A DNA stretch of 42,196 nucleotides from Clostridiales bacterium (GTDB lineage: Bacteria > Bacillota > Clostridia > Oscillospirales > Oscillospiraceae), in NCBI GenBank assembly GCA_021205695.1, contig JAJPXB010000079.1, positions 5,386-47,581 of the forward strand, read 5' to 3'. The translations under genes were made by a program, and so were the position numbers. The notes beneath the pieces are model-generated. The model saw only the letters and a program-made list of their open reading frames with translations. It was not told the origin of the DNA and ran no database searches. The stretch's first letter is position 1. The number at the start of each line of letters is the position of its first letter. Shown here piece by piece: positions 34,568 to 42,041 of this stretch.

Positions 34568-35565
34568 ATCAGGACATTATCACGTTGGATCACGGCAGCG
34601 GCGGGAAATGCACCGCACAGCTCATCGAGGAGCTGCTGCTCCCCGCCTTTCACAACGAAGCCCTCAACGCATTGGGAGATGGGGCGGTGCTGGAGCTCTC
34701 CGGGCCGCTGGTGTTCTCCACGGACAGCTTTGTGGTAGACCCGATTTTTTTCCCGGGCGGGGACATCGGCAAGCTGGCCGTCTGTGGTACAGTGAACGAT
34801 CTCGCCATGTGCGGCGGCATTCCCCGGTATCTCAGCCTGTCCCTGCTCATTGAGGAGGGATTTCCACTGGCTGATCTCCGCCGGGTGGTAGACTCCATCG
34901 CCAGAACCGCAGAAGAGGCTGGGGTGGAGATCGTCACCGGCGACACCAAGGTGGTGGAGCGGGGCAAGGGGGACGGAATTTATATCAATACGGCGGGCAT
35001 CGGCGCCCTGGCCTGGCCCGGCCTGTCGCCGGATGAAATACGGGTGGGAGACGAGGTGATTGTCTCCGGCTCCATCGGGGACCACGGAGCTGCCGTCATG
35101 ATGGCCCGAAACGGGCTGTTGGAGGGCAGCACCCTCTCCTCTGATTGCCGCCCCCTCCACGCCCTGGCTGGGGCCGCTCTGGCGTGCGGAGGGGTTCGGG
35201 TGCTTCGGGACCCCACCCGGGGCGGCGTGGCCACCACACTCAACGAGTTTGCGCAGAACCGGCCCTTTTCCATTGAGCTGGAGGAGGACTCCCTCCCAGT
35301 CAACGCCCCGACAGCCGCCGCCTGTGGCCTCCTGGGGCTGGATCCGCTGTACTGCGCCAACGAGGGCAAGCTGCTGGCGGTGGTAGAAGCCGGACACTCG
35401 GATGCGGTGCTGAAGGCGCTGCGCTCTGCTCCCGGCGGCGAACAGGCCGCCCGGATAGGGCGGGTCACCTCCCGTGCTCCCGGCAAAGTGATTTTGAATA
35501 CCTTCCTGGGCGGCGGCCGGGTGCTCTCCATGCTCACCGGCGCACAGCTCCCCAGAATATGCTAA
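34564..35565 (+). CDS. hypE: Carbamoyl dehydratase HypE
   Basis: 333 residues. Turns the carbamoyl group received from HypF into thiocyanate with ATP. PurM/AIRS-like fold with LDHGSGGKCTAQLIEE, VCGTVNDLAMCGG and RDPTRGGVATTLNE. It ends Pro-Arg-Ile-Cys, the C-terminal Cys that carries the ligand. ATG is in an ATGA overlap with hypD. Last of the Hyp set, just before the NuoC-like gene. Confidence 0.97.
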   Translation: MNQDIITLDHGSGGKCTAQLIEELLLPAFHNEALNALGDGAVLELSGPLVFSTDSFVVDPIFFPGGDIGKLAVCGTVNDLAMCGGIPRYLSLSLLIEEGFPLADLRRVVDSIARTAEEAGVEIVTGDTKVVERGKGDGIYINTAGIGALAWPGLSPDEIRVGDEVIVSGSIGDHGAAVMMARNGLLEGSTLSSDCRPLHALAGAALACGGVRVLRDPTRGGVATTLNEFAQNRPFSIELEEDSLPVNAPTAAACGLLGLDPLYCANEGKLLAVVEAGHSDAVLKALRSAPGGEQAARIGRVTSRAPGKVILNTFLGGGRVLSMLTGAQLPRIC

Positions 35566-35578
35566 AGGCGGTGTTTTT

Positions 35579-35962
35579 ATGCAGACGAATACGAAAATTT
35601 CTATCACAAAGGACGAGATCGTTCCCACAGCTGAGAAGATGCGGGCCGATGGCCGGACGCTGGTCATGATCCACGGCCATCTGGACAAGGAAGGCAGACC
35701 GGTCATCAGCTACGACTACTCTCTGGGGCCAGAGCTGGTCTGCTATGAGGTGGTAGGAGAGGATACCGTCCCCTCTATCGCATCCATCTATTCCGCTGCC
35801 GCTGAGTGGCCGGAGCGGGAGATCAACGAGCTGCTGGGCTTCACCTTCGAGGGGTTGGATACCAGCGAGCGACTGTTCCTCCCGGACAGCATGCTGGAGG
35901 GCAAGGGACAGATCATCGTCACCCCCATCAACGTGCTCAAGGAGAAAAATGGACTGCTGTAA
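35579..35962 (+). CDS. NuoC/MbhK-like 30-kDa-type hydrogenase subunit
   Basis: 127 residues, shorter than most NuoC and MbhK proteins. The C-terminal half has the NuoC signature: AAEWPEREINELLGFTFEG then RLFLPDSMLEG. The N-terminal half (VMIHGHLDKEGRPVISYDYS) fits the alpha/beta core. It normally packs against the large and NuoI-like subunits, so it is expected in this complex. It is last in the operon, after the maturation genes, rather than beside the large and small subunits. An AAAGGCGGTG ribosome site is 5 bases upstream, and a terminator follows. Confidence 0.9.
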   Translation: MQTNTKISITKDEIVPTAEKMRADGRTLVMIHGHLDKEGRPVISYDYSLGPELVCYEVVGEDTVPSIASIYSAAAEWPEREINELLGFTFEGLDTSERLFLPDSMLEGKGQIIVTPINVLKEKNGLL

Positions 35963-36031
35963 GGCAGGACAGACCGGGCTGCTGCAGAAGCTCACTGCAG
36001 CGGCCCACGGTCCGCCAAATGACAGCAATCG

Positions 36032-36064
36032 CCCCCATTTCCGATATAGTAAAGGAAATGGGGG
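36032..36064 (+). terminator. Terminator of the hydrogenase operon
   Basis: Perfect 11-base inverted repeat (36032-36042 with 36054-36064, CCCCCATTTCC/GGAAATGGGGG) with an 11-base loop, followed by a T-rich run. A smaller 7-base hairpin (GCTGCAG/CTGCAGC) lies upstream near 35981-36002. Confidence 0.85.
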
Positions 36065-36223
36065 TGTATATTTCTTTGATAAGCCAATGCCGCCCGCAGG
36101 CGGCTGCAGTGCGCAGCTGTGTAAAGCCGCGCGGAGAGGCGCTGTATTGGGTTCGGGCGCCCGCTGTCTTACAACAGGTGCAAGCAGCAGGCAGCCATAT
36201 GGCACCGGCCGTTTTACAATGCG
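36065..36223. other. Convergent intergenic stretch
   Basis: Together with 35963-36031 this is the gap between the convergent NuoC-like and D-hydroxyacid dehydrogenase genes. Apart from the terminator no gene or signal is supported. Confidence 0.5.
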
Positions 36224-37210
36224 TCACACTACCCGCAGAGGACATTCCCGCCCGTCAAAGAACTGACGGGCGGCCTCCAGAGAGTTGCGCACCATGTCGT
36301 CGGCAGCGCTCTCCGTCCAGAAGGCCAGATGAGGGGTCATAATGACGTTTGGCATGGCGTTGAGGATGGCCATGTCGTGGTTCCCGATGACCTGATTGCA
36401 GTGATCCAGGTAATAAACCGAGCGGTCCCCGTCAAATACGTCCAGAGCGGCCCCTGCCAGATGTCCGGACTCCAGGGCCTGGATGAGGGCGGCGCTGTCC
36501 ACCAGGTCGCCCCGGGCGGTGTTGATCAGATAGGCGCCCTGTTTCATCTGCCCCATGGTTTCCCCATTCAGCAGATAGCGGGTCTCCGGAGCGGAGGACA
36601 GGTGGAGGGACACCAGGTCGCTCCCTGCCAGCAGCGTCTCCAGGGAGACATACTGAACGATGCCCGCCAGCTCGGGCCGCCGGTGGCGGCTCCAGGCCAG
36701 CATACGGCAGCCAAAGGCGGCAAATCGGCGGGCGGCCAGACTCCCGATGCTCCCAGTTCCCAGGATGCCCACCGTCATGGTGTGCAGCTCCCTGCCCAGG
36801 AACGGCTCAAATCGGTAGTCCTGCCCCTGATTGCGCAGGAGGGCAGCCTTGGTGTGCCGGGTGACCATGAGGGCCAGCATGACTGTATAATCCGCCACAC
36901 TGGAGGCGGAATAGGTGTTCCGTGTGACGGCCATTCCCACCTGTCTGGCGTGGGCCAGATCGATGTTGTCCACCCCGATGGGCCGTGCATTGATGAGGCG
37001 CGCCCCGCCCGCCTGGTAGACGTCGATCATCCCGGCGGTGATCTGCCGGGCGGCTGCAATGGCGACGGCGTCATAGCCCTGGGCCAGCGCAGCGTTTTCC
37101 GGCAGGGGGCGCTCCGCTGTACAGGTCACCTGAAAGCCAAACTCCGGGCCGAACCGGGCATAGCGCTCCACCTCCTCCGGCCCACAGGAATAGGCAAACA
37201 TTCGCTCCAT
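36224..37210 (-). CDS. D-2-hydroxyacid dehydrogenase, D-lactate dehydrogenase/VanH-like
   Basis: 328 residues. Probably reduces a 2-oxo acid such as pyruvate with NADH. NAD motif VGILGTGSIGSLAARR (about 147-162). The catalytic set is Arg233 (INTARGDLVDS), His294 (TPHLAFWTE) and, where the family has Glu, Asp262 (LDVFDGDRS). The C-terminal layout, with a long segment between DVFDGD and PNVIMTPH, matches D-LDH/VanH rather than glycerate dehydrogenases. GGAGGAA precedes ATG 37210, inside the end of the upstream regulator gene. A VanH role is unlikely without vanA/vanX neighbours. Could be an NADH sink alongside hydrogen formation. Confidence 0.9.
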   Translation of the reverse strand: MERMFAYSCGPEEVERYARFGPEFGFQVTCTAERPLPENAALAQGYDAVAIAAARQITAGMIDVYQAGGARLINARPIGVDNIDLAHARQVGMAVTRNTYSASSVADYTVMLALMVTRHTKAALLRNQGQDYRFEPFLGRELHTMTVGILGTGSIGSLAARRFAAFGCRMLAWSRHRRPELAGIVQYVSLETLLAGSDLVSLHLSSAPETRYLLNGETMGQMKQGAYLINTARGDLVDSAALIQALESGHLAGAALDVFDGDRSVYYLDHCNQVIGNHDMAILNAMPNVIMTPHLAFWTESAADDMVRNSLEAARQFFDGRECPLRVV

Positions 37211-37213
37211 CTG

Positions 37214-37468
37214 TTATTCCTCCAATCTGGCGTAGACCACCTTGGTGGAAACGCCCTCCAGCTTACCCACCTTGCCGGAGAGAGCGGAGATAGCGTCGTT
37301 GGGGGCGTCCAGCATAACGGAGATCAGGCTGACGTTCCGTTTCGGATAGGGCAGTCCCATCCGACCGATGATATAGGGGCTGTACTGGTGGAGCAAATCG
37401 TTGAGCCTTGTCACGGCGTCCGGGTTCTCCACCACAATGGCCAGCAGGGCCACACGGGTATGTTCCAT
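37214..37468 (-). CDS. TM1266-type hydrogenase-system regulator (ACT-like)
   Basis: 84 residues. It matches the small TM1266 family ('putative iron-only hydrogenase system regulator'): N-terminal hydrophobic strand VALLAIVVEN, LNDLLHQYSPYIIGRMGLPY, and the C-terminal NDAISALSGKVGKLEGVSTKVV. The family is usually next to HydE/F/G, maturases of [FeFe] hydrogenase; none are in this window, but a [NiFe] operon lies close by. I chose ATG 37468 with AAGGAGG; the reading to 37528 crosses the promoter. It is three bases from the dehydrogenase gene, so the two are one operon. What it binds is unknown. Confidence 0.85.
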   Translation of the reverse strand: MEHTRVALLAIVVENPDAVTRLNDLLHQYSPYIIGRMGLPYPKRNVSLISVMLDAPNDAISALSGKVGKLEGVSTKVVYARLEE

Positions 37469-37529
37469 AGGGGGCCTCCTTCTCATGAAAAAGGGAACCT
37501 CGGCGAGATGCGAAGTCCTCACAGACATT

Positions 37530-37558
37530 ATTATACCTGTTCAGGGAAAAATTGGGAA
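37530..37558 (-). promoter_or_regulatory. Promoter of the TM1266-like regulator and dehydrogenase
   Basis: Minus-strand TTCCCA (37558-37553), 17-base spacer, perfect TATAAT (37535-37530), about 60 bases before the ATG. The -35 box is weak, which would fit activation (inference). Confidence 0.65.
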
Positions 37559-37601
37559 GTGCTTCCTCAGATTTTTCTCCTGATCTGTCCTGCGGGAGAG
37601 A

Positions 37602-37630
37602 TTGACCTTTCTCTCCCCATCTGCTACAAT
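37602..37630 (+). promoter_or_regulatory. Promoter of ylmH, placed for a leaderless transcript
   Basis: TTGACC (37602-37607), 17-base spacer, TACAAT (37625-37630). The ATG begins seven bases after the -10 box, where transcription should start. Confidence 0.8.
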
Positions 37631-37636
37631 TTGACT

Positions 37637-38425
37637 ATGAACCGATCAGAGCTTTTAAACAAACTGTCCCACACCCCGGAGGAGCGGCTGCTCCTGGGCC
37701 GGACGTGGGATCAAATCCAGGCCGCCGGGCAGCGTTCCGTCCCCCAGGTGACCCATTTTCTCTCTCCTGACGAGCAGAACGTCGTGGGGAGCCTTTTGCG
37801 CACCCTGGGCGACCCACCTCACAAATTCTGGGGCGGCTATGAGGAGGCCCAGCGCAAGGTGTGCGTCCTGCTGCCGGATTGGATGGAGTGGGAGGATTTT
37901 GACGAAACGCCCATCGTCGTACTCCGGGCGGCCTGGTATTCCGGGGACACCCTGACCCACCGGGACATTTTGGGCGCTCTGATGGGCCAGGGCATCAAGC
38001 GGGAGACGGTGGGCGACCTGCTGGTGGCTCAGTCCAGCTGTGACTTGCTGGTGCTCTCGGAGATCGCCCCGTGGTTGCTGCAAAATCTTACCTCTGCCGG
38101 ACGGACAAAGCTGTCCCTGGTTCAGGTAGGTCTGGAGCAGCTCCACATCCCGGTCCAGGAGGTCAAACGGATCCATGATACCGTCGCCACCCTCCGATTG
38201 GATGCGGTGGCGGCGGCGGGCTTTTCTGTCAGCCGGGCGAAGATGGCGGACTACATCCGGGCAGGCCGGGTCTCCGTCAACTGGAAGGAGACGGAGCGAA
38301 CCGACCTGGCAGTGAAAGCGGGGGACGTGATCTCCTGCCGGGGCCTGGGCCGGTGCCGCCTTGCGGAGACGGGAGGACTGTCCAAAAAGGGGCGAATCAA
38401 CATCGAAGTAGAGCGTTATCTGTAA
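37637..38425 (+). CDS. ylmH: YlmH-family S4-domain RNA-binding protein
   Basis: 262 residues. YlmH proteins bind RNA, with reported roles in ribosome rescue and in cell division loci. The N-terminal domain has TPEERLLLGRTWDQIQAA and FLSPDEQNVV, then GGYEEAQRKV and ALMGQGIKRETVGDLL, both typical. The C-terminal S4 domain (about 185-245) has RLDAVAAAGFSVSRAKMADYI and ISCRGLGRC. ATG 37637 gives the usual family start but has no ribosome site and sits at the predicted transcription start. The usual ylmG/divIVA neighbours are missing. The same frame is open far upstream but that is antisense to other genes. Confidence 0.92.
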   Translation: MNRSELLNKLSHTPEERLLLGRTWDQIQAAGQRSVPQVTHFLSPDEQNVVGSLLRTLGDPPHKFWGGYEEAQRKVCVLLPDWMEWEDFDETPIVVLRAAWYSGDTLTHRDILGALMGQGIKRETVGDLLVAQSSCDLLVLSEIAPWLLQNLTSAGRTKLSLVQVGLEQLHIPVQEVKRIHDTVATLRLDAVAAAGFSVSRAKMADYIRAGRVSVNWKETERTDLAVKAGDVISCRGLGRCRLAETGGLSKKGRINIEVERYL

Positions 38426-38438
38426 TTCGGAGGAGCAT

Positions 38439-38651
38439 ATGAACCAGGAAAAGATCGACCGGATCAACGAGCTGGCCCGAAAAGCCAAGTCCGAGGGACT
38501 GACCGAAACGGAGCTGGCAGAGCGGGATGCGCTCCGGCGGGAATATATCGACGCCGTCAAGGCATCTCTGCGGAGCCAGCTGGACAACACCTATATCGTA
38601 GACGCCCAGGGAAACAGGCGTCCCCTGAAAAAACGGGGCGGCAACAGGTGA
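38439..38651 (+). CDS. DUF896 (YnzC-like) small protein
   Basis: 70 residues. DUF896 signature: KIDRINELARKAKSEGLTE, then ERDALRREYIDAVKASLRSQ (residues about 28-47), ending in a basic tail. It forms a helical hairpin in the family; a role in the SOS response has been suggested for Bacillus YneA-YnzC loci but is not established. CGGAGGAG precedes the ATG. Cotranscribed with ylmH, then a strong terminator. Confidence 0.93.
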   Translation: MNQEKIDRINELARKAKSEGLTETELAERDALRREYIDAVKASLRSQLDNTYIVDAQGNRRPLKKRGGNR

Positions 38652-38665
38652 CAGGCAGAGCAAAG

Positions 38666-38704
38666 ACGGGAGCAGACCAGTCCTTCGGTCTGCTCCCGTT
38701 TTTT
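38666..38704 (+). terminator. Rho-independent terminator after the DUF896 gene
   Basis: Perfect 13-base stem (38666-38678 with 38687-38699), 8-base loop, then six Ts (38699-38704). It lies between convergent genes and may also end the cdd operon, though the minus side has only TCTTTG. Confidence 0.93.
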
Positions 38705-38722
38705 GTCCGGCTCGTTTCGCGG

Positions 38723-39118
38723 TCAGTCCATCCCGTCCGGCCCGAAGCCGTCCGGGAGCAGCTGGCTCAGCGTCCGCTCCACATACGCATGCTTTTCGTT
38801 TGCCACCAGCACCCGAAGGCGGGGCGCAAACTCATAGAGCATCTGGCGGCAGGAGCCGCAGGGCCAGCAATAGTCCCTGGAATTTCCCACCACCGCCAGG
38901 GTGACGAAGTCGTCCCGATGGCCCTCGCTGACCGCCTTGACCAGGGCAGTGCGCTCGGCGCAGATGGTGGAGCCGAACGCGGAATTCTCCACATTACAGC
39001 CGGTGAATACGGTACCGTCCCTGCACAGCAGGGCGGCGCCCACCGGAAAGCGGGAGTATGGGACATAGGAGCGCTCCAGCATGGTAAATGCCAGCTCCAC
39101 AAGTTCACGGTCGGTCAT
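38723..39118 (-). CDS. cdd: Cytidine deaminase
   Basis: 131 residues, the tetrameric short form. Deaminates cytidine and deoxycytidine in pyrimidine salvage. The zinc site is Cys53-Ala-Glu55 (CAERTA, Glu55 the proton shuttle) and Cys87-x2-Cys90 (PCGSCRQ). YVPYSRFPVGAAL and GCNVENSAFG bind substrate. AAAGGAG is ten bases before ATG 39118. It is 28 bases after the DUF3810 gene, so probably in the same operon. Confidence 0.96.
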   Translation of the reverse strand: MTDRELVELAFTMLERSYVPYSRFPVGAALLCRDGTVFTGCNVENSAFGSTICAERTALVKAVSEGHRDDFVTLAVVGNSRDYCWPCGSCRQMLYEFAPRLRVLVANEKHAYVERTLSQLLPDGFGPDGMD

Positions 39119-39146
39119 GATAATGATACTCCTTTCAAATCAATAC

Positions 39147-40289
39147 TCAGGGCAGGTAATAGGCCGCCAGCAGGTCGACGCAGGCTCCGTAGCTCTTCAT
39201 AATGTCCTCCTGGCCGTAGCTGCTGGCGAAGGAGGAATAGACTGCCTCTGCGGCATCCGAGGCAGGGGACTCAAATTGCGCCCAATAGGCATTGTTGTAG
39301 GTGAGGTCTGCCAGCACCTGCTCGTTGACGGTGGCCCGTACCTCCCGCCACAGCTCCCTGTCGGCAGAGTAGAGGGCGTTGCCCACATGGATGTACCCCA
39401 TCAACGCAGCGGAATACTGAAATTCCGGGTCATCACTGCTCAGCCCTGCCACGACGGCCAGGAAATTACACTCCGACTCCTGGGCCACGTTCCGCTGGTG
39501 GGCCAGCTCATGCAGGATAGTGGCCGGGACCAGAGCGGCGGGAGCGTCTACGTTTACCAGAGACTCCCCGGTGAAGGGGAAATAGAACCCGGTGAAGCCC
39601 AGCCAGCTCAACAGCCGGGAGTAGAACATGGGCCTGGCCTGGGACTCCTCCAGATCGAGGCAGGGAAACTGGTCATAAAGGGCCTCGTATAACCCATTGC
39701 TCCGCTGGAACAGGGTTTCGCTGTCTACCACACAGACCCCATCTTCATCCCGCTGAACGCCGTCGGAGAGGTCGTTGCAGTACGATGCAAAGAGGCTGGC
39801 CAGATCATACAGCTCGGAAACGGTAGTCCCCCGACCCTCCAGGCCGCTCATCTCCGAAAAGGTATCCCCATAGTAATTGATGCCCCACATAACTGTATAC
39901 CCGGAGTAGATAAGCAGCCCCGCCGAGAGCAGAGCCAGCCCTCGTCGCAGCAATCGCCGGAGGGGATGCGCCCTTTGTCCCCGGAGACGGCAAACCAGGC
40001 TCTTTCCCACCATCCAGAGGGTGCGGAGGATAAAGCCAATAATACCCACCACTGCCACCGTCCAGACGACCTCCGCCAGGGAAAAAGGCAGGTGACTGCA
40101 CAGCCAGGCGATGCCATGCTTAATCGGTGTGGTGACATTCACAATGACCCAGTTGACCAAAGGCCTGTCCGCACACAGCAGCCGGAGCAGCAGGAGCAGG
40201 AAGGAGGGAATGAGTACCGCCAGCAGGAACGGGCCATAGAGGGAGCAGATGCGCCTGCTCTCGCTTCGACCTGCGGCATCTGGTCGCAT
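39147..40289 (-). CDS. DUF3810 membrane protein with HExxH motif
   Basis: 380 residues from ATG 40289. Three N-terminal helices (FLLAVLIPSFLLLLLRLL; LAEVVWTVAVVGIIGFIL; GLALLSAGLLIYSGYTVMWG) precede a large domain with His260-Glu261-Leu-Ala-His264 followed by QRNVAQESECNF, a gluzincin-like pattern, so a membrane zinc peptidase is plausible but unproven. The best ribosome site, AGGAGG (40319-40314), is nine bases before an in-frame CTG at 40304 and 24 before the ATG, so CTG could be the true start. It sits between the large membrane protein and cdd. Confidence 0.82.
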   Translation of the reverse strand: MRPDAAGRSESRRICSLYGPFLLAVLIPSFLLLLLRLLCADRPLVNWVIVNVTTPIKHGIAWLCSHLPFSLAEVVWTVAVVGIIGFILRTLWMVGKSLVCRLRGQRAHPLRRLLRRGLALLSAGLLIYSGYTVMWGINYYGDTFSEMSGLEGRGTTVSELYDLASLFASYCNDLSDGVQRDEDGVCVVDSETLFQRSNGLYEALYDQFPCLDLEESQARPMFYSRLLSWLGFTGFYFPFTGESLVNVDAPAALVPATILHELAHQRNVAQESECNFLAVVAGLSSDDPEFQYSAALMGYIHVGNALYSADRELWREVRATVNEQVLADLTYNNAYWAQFESPASDAAEAVYSSFASSYGQEDIMKSYGACVDLLAAYYLP

Positions 40290-40320
40290 ATCTGTCTGTT
40301 TCAGTGGTGCGCGCCTCCTG

Positions 40321-42000
40321 TCATTCTGTGCCGTCCGATTCAGGCAGGGTGTAGCCGGTGATCTTGACGATGTAAATATCGTTTTCGCACTCCTCGACCA
40401 CCTCATACTCCACCGTGGAGCCTGCAGGCAGGCCCATGATGACCCGCAGACTGTAATCCTTCCGACAGATCAGATAGACGTTGTCTTCCAGAAGGGTATC
40501 CCGATTGATGCCGTCCTCCAGCCCCAGGTACGTCAGTTTCTCCTCGTATAAAGGGCTGTAGGCGATCCAACTGCCGGTGGAGACAAGGTTGACTGGCTGA
40601 CGCGGAAATTCAGTCATATAGGTGCTGGTCTTTGCGCTGCGTGTCTCACGAAAATAGATATTCTCCGGATGCTCCGCGGCATACACCTCATAGTCCACCG
40701 CCACATCCCTGGGCTCCTGCTGGTAGTTCATGGTGTACAGGAACCATTTTCCGGCAGACGCCACACAGACGGCAGCCAGCAGGACAGGCCCCCAGCGGCG
40801 GAGCGGCTTCCCCCCCCAGCGGAGGGGCCGCTCCCGGAACAGGAGAATAAGGCCCGCAAGAGAGGCGGCGATCGTCAGCAGTCGCAGAGAGGTCTGCACC
40901 CGGGATGGGAACCGCCCCATATAGGCAATCAGCAACCAGCTGCACCCGATGCCAAAGAGCAGAAGGAAGGGAAACACAATGTACCACTTTCGGTCTTTTA
41001 TGGAGAGCGCCACCGAGCAGACCAGCAACAATGCCGGCAGCAGATAGGAGCAGGCCACCAGTGCGTTCACCGAGGACAGCTTGGACACCAGATAGTAGTT
41101 CAGTGCCTTTTTCACGGTAGACTTCAGTGTGCTGAACAGCCCGGTGCTCTCCTGGCTGGACAGCACATACTCACTCAGCTCCTCCATCAGCTCCGGGCTG
41201 TATTTCTCCAGCAGACAATAGTCGTAGTTGGCGATCATGTTATATTCGTCCTCGGTCAGACCGTAGGATGAGATTAGATCGGCGCACTCCTCATAGTCCG
41301 GGACGCCGTAGAAATCCTGGAGGTTAGAACGAGCGTCATTGTATTCAAAGTAGCTGTCCCAGTCCAAATAGCCAAGCTGATCGGTGCCGCAGGCCAGGCC
41401 GAACACTAACAGAGCTGAGAGCGGCATTATCCAGCATCTCCGGTTAGAGGTCAACTCTTTCCAATGCTTTGCCAGCCACAACACTCCTACGAAGGGTATC
41501 GTCAAATAGCCGAAGTAATCTCTCAGATTATAGGTCAGGAAGAAGAGAAGAAAAATATTGATAAGATACCCCGGCTTGCAATCCTCTTCCTCTGTCTGAA
41601 GCGCAAAGCACAGGATCGTGCTCGCCATCAGAAAAGCGCTCCCTGTGGAGAAGGTAAAGCGCATGATTCGGAAGACCCACAGCATGGTCACAGCGCTCAC
41701 CACCAGCACGCAGCTCAATACCGGCCGTTCCGGCAGCCGCTGTAGCACTCGCCACAGGATGGAAGCGATGGCGATATAAAAACAGCACATCATCACCACT
41801 TCATACCATCCAACGCTGCTGCAAAGGCTGTACAGGGCGGCGATCAACAGCGAAATGGGGTAACCCAGGAAAATACAATGTGCGTCCGGCGTCCCCGTAT
41901 AGGAGCCGTTGAGGATGGCGATCATAGCCAGATCGTCATTGACCTCATAGGAAAAGCACATCAGGGAGAGGCACACGGCAAGAAATAGCCCGGGAACCAA
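40321..42000 (-). CDS. Large polytopic membrane protein (GT-C-like, unknown function)
   Basis: 559 residues if read from the TTG at 42000, which lacks a ribosome site. About ten helices, an early Asn-Asp-Asp in a first outer loop (FSYEVNDDLAMIAILNGSYTG), and a C-terminal soluble part, overall like GT-C glycosyltransferases that use an early Asp pair. I do not recognise the family for certain. The frame continues upstream to encode basic residues before the first helix, but the only ATG with a strong ribosome site (42041, GAGGAGG) is in another frame; one extra A in the A7 tract would join them into a 573-residue protein. First gene of the operon. Confidence 0.75.
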   Translation of the reverse strand: MVPGLFLAVCLSLMCFSYEVNDDLAMIAILNGSYTGTPDAHCIFLGYPISLLIAALYSLCSSVGWYEVVMMCCFYIAIASILWRVLQRLPERPVLSCVLVVSAVTMLWVFRIMRFTFSTGSAFLMASTILCFALQTEEEDCKPGYLINIFLLFFLTYNLRDYFGYLTIPFVGVLWLAKHWKELTSNRRCWIMPLSALLVFGLACGTDQLGYLDWDSYFEYNDARSNLQDFYGVPDYEECADLISSYGLTEDEYNMIANYDYCLLEKYSPELMEELSEYVLSSQESTGLFSTLKSTVKKALNYYLVSKLSSVNALVACSYLLPALLLVCSVALSIKDRKWYIVFPFLLLFGIGCSWLLIAYMGRFPSRVQTSLRLLTIAASLAGLILLFRERPLRWGGKPLRRWGPVLLAAVCVASAGKWFLYTMNYQQEPRDVAVDYEVYAAEHPENIYFRETRSAKTSTYMTEFPRQPVNLVSTGSWIAYSPLYEEKLTYLGLEDGINRDTLLEDNVYLICRKDYSLRVIMGLPAGSTVEYEVVEECENDIYIVKITGYTLPESDGTE

Positions 42001-42031
42001 TAGCGTCAGAATGAGGTCACGGCGAAAATGC

Positions 42032-42041
42032 TTTTTTTCAT
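42032..42041 (-). other. Out-of-frame start: ATG followed by an A7 tract
   Basis: On the minus strand ATG (42041-42039) is followed by seven A residues. Read as is, it gives 11 codons and a stop. With eight As it would read MKKKHFRRDLILTLLVPGL, joining the long frame. GAGGAGG lies upstream of this ATG. Confidence 0.8.

Noticed and set aside
36248-36273. Perfect 10-base hairpin near the 3' end of the dehydrogenase gene
   Set aside because: It lies within the coding sequence and no T-run follows on the minus strand, so a terminator call is not supported.
36224-37210. VanH of a vancomycin resistance cluster
   Set aside because: No D-Ala-D-Lac ligase, VanX or two-component genes are nearby; a fermentative D-lactate-type enzyme is more likely.
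36329-37636. Open frame running upstream of ylmH, giving a 698-residue reading
   Set aside because: It is antisense to the dehydrogenase and regulator genes, low in complexity and unlike any family; ylmH has its own promoter at 37602-37630.
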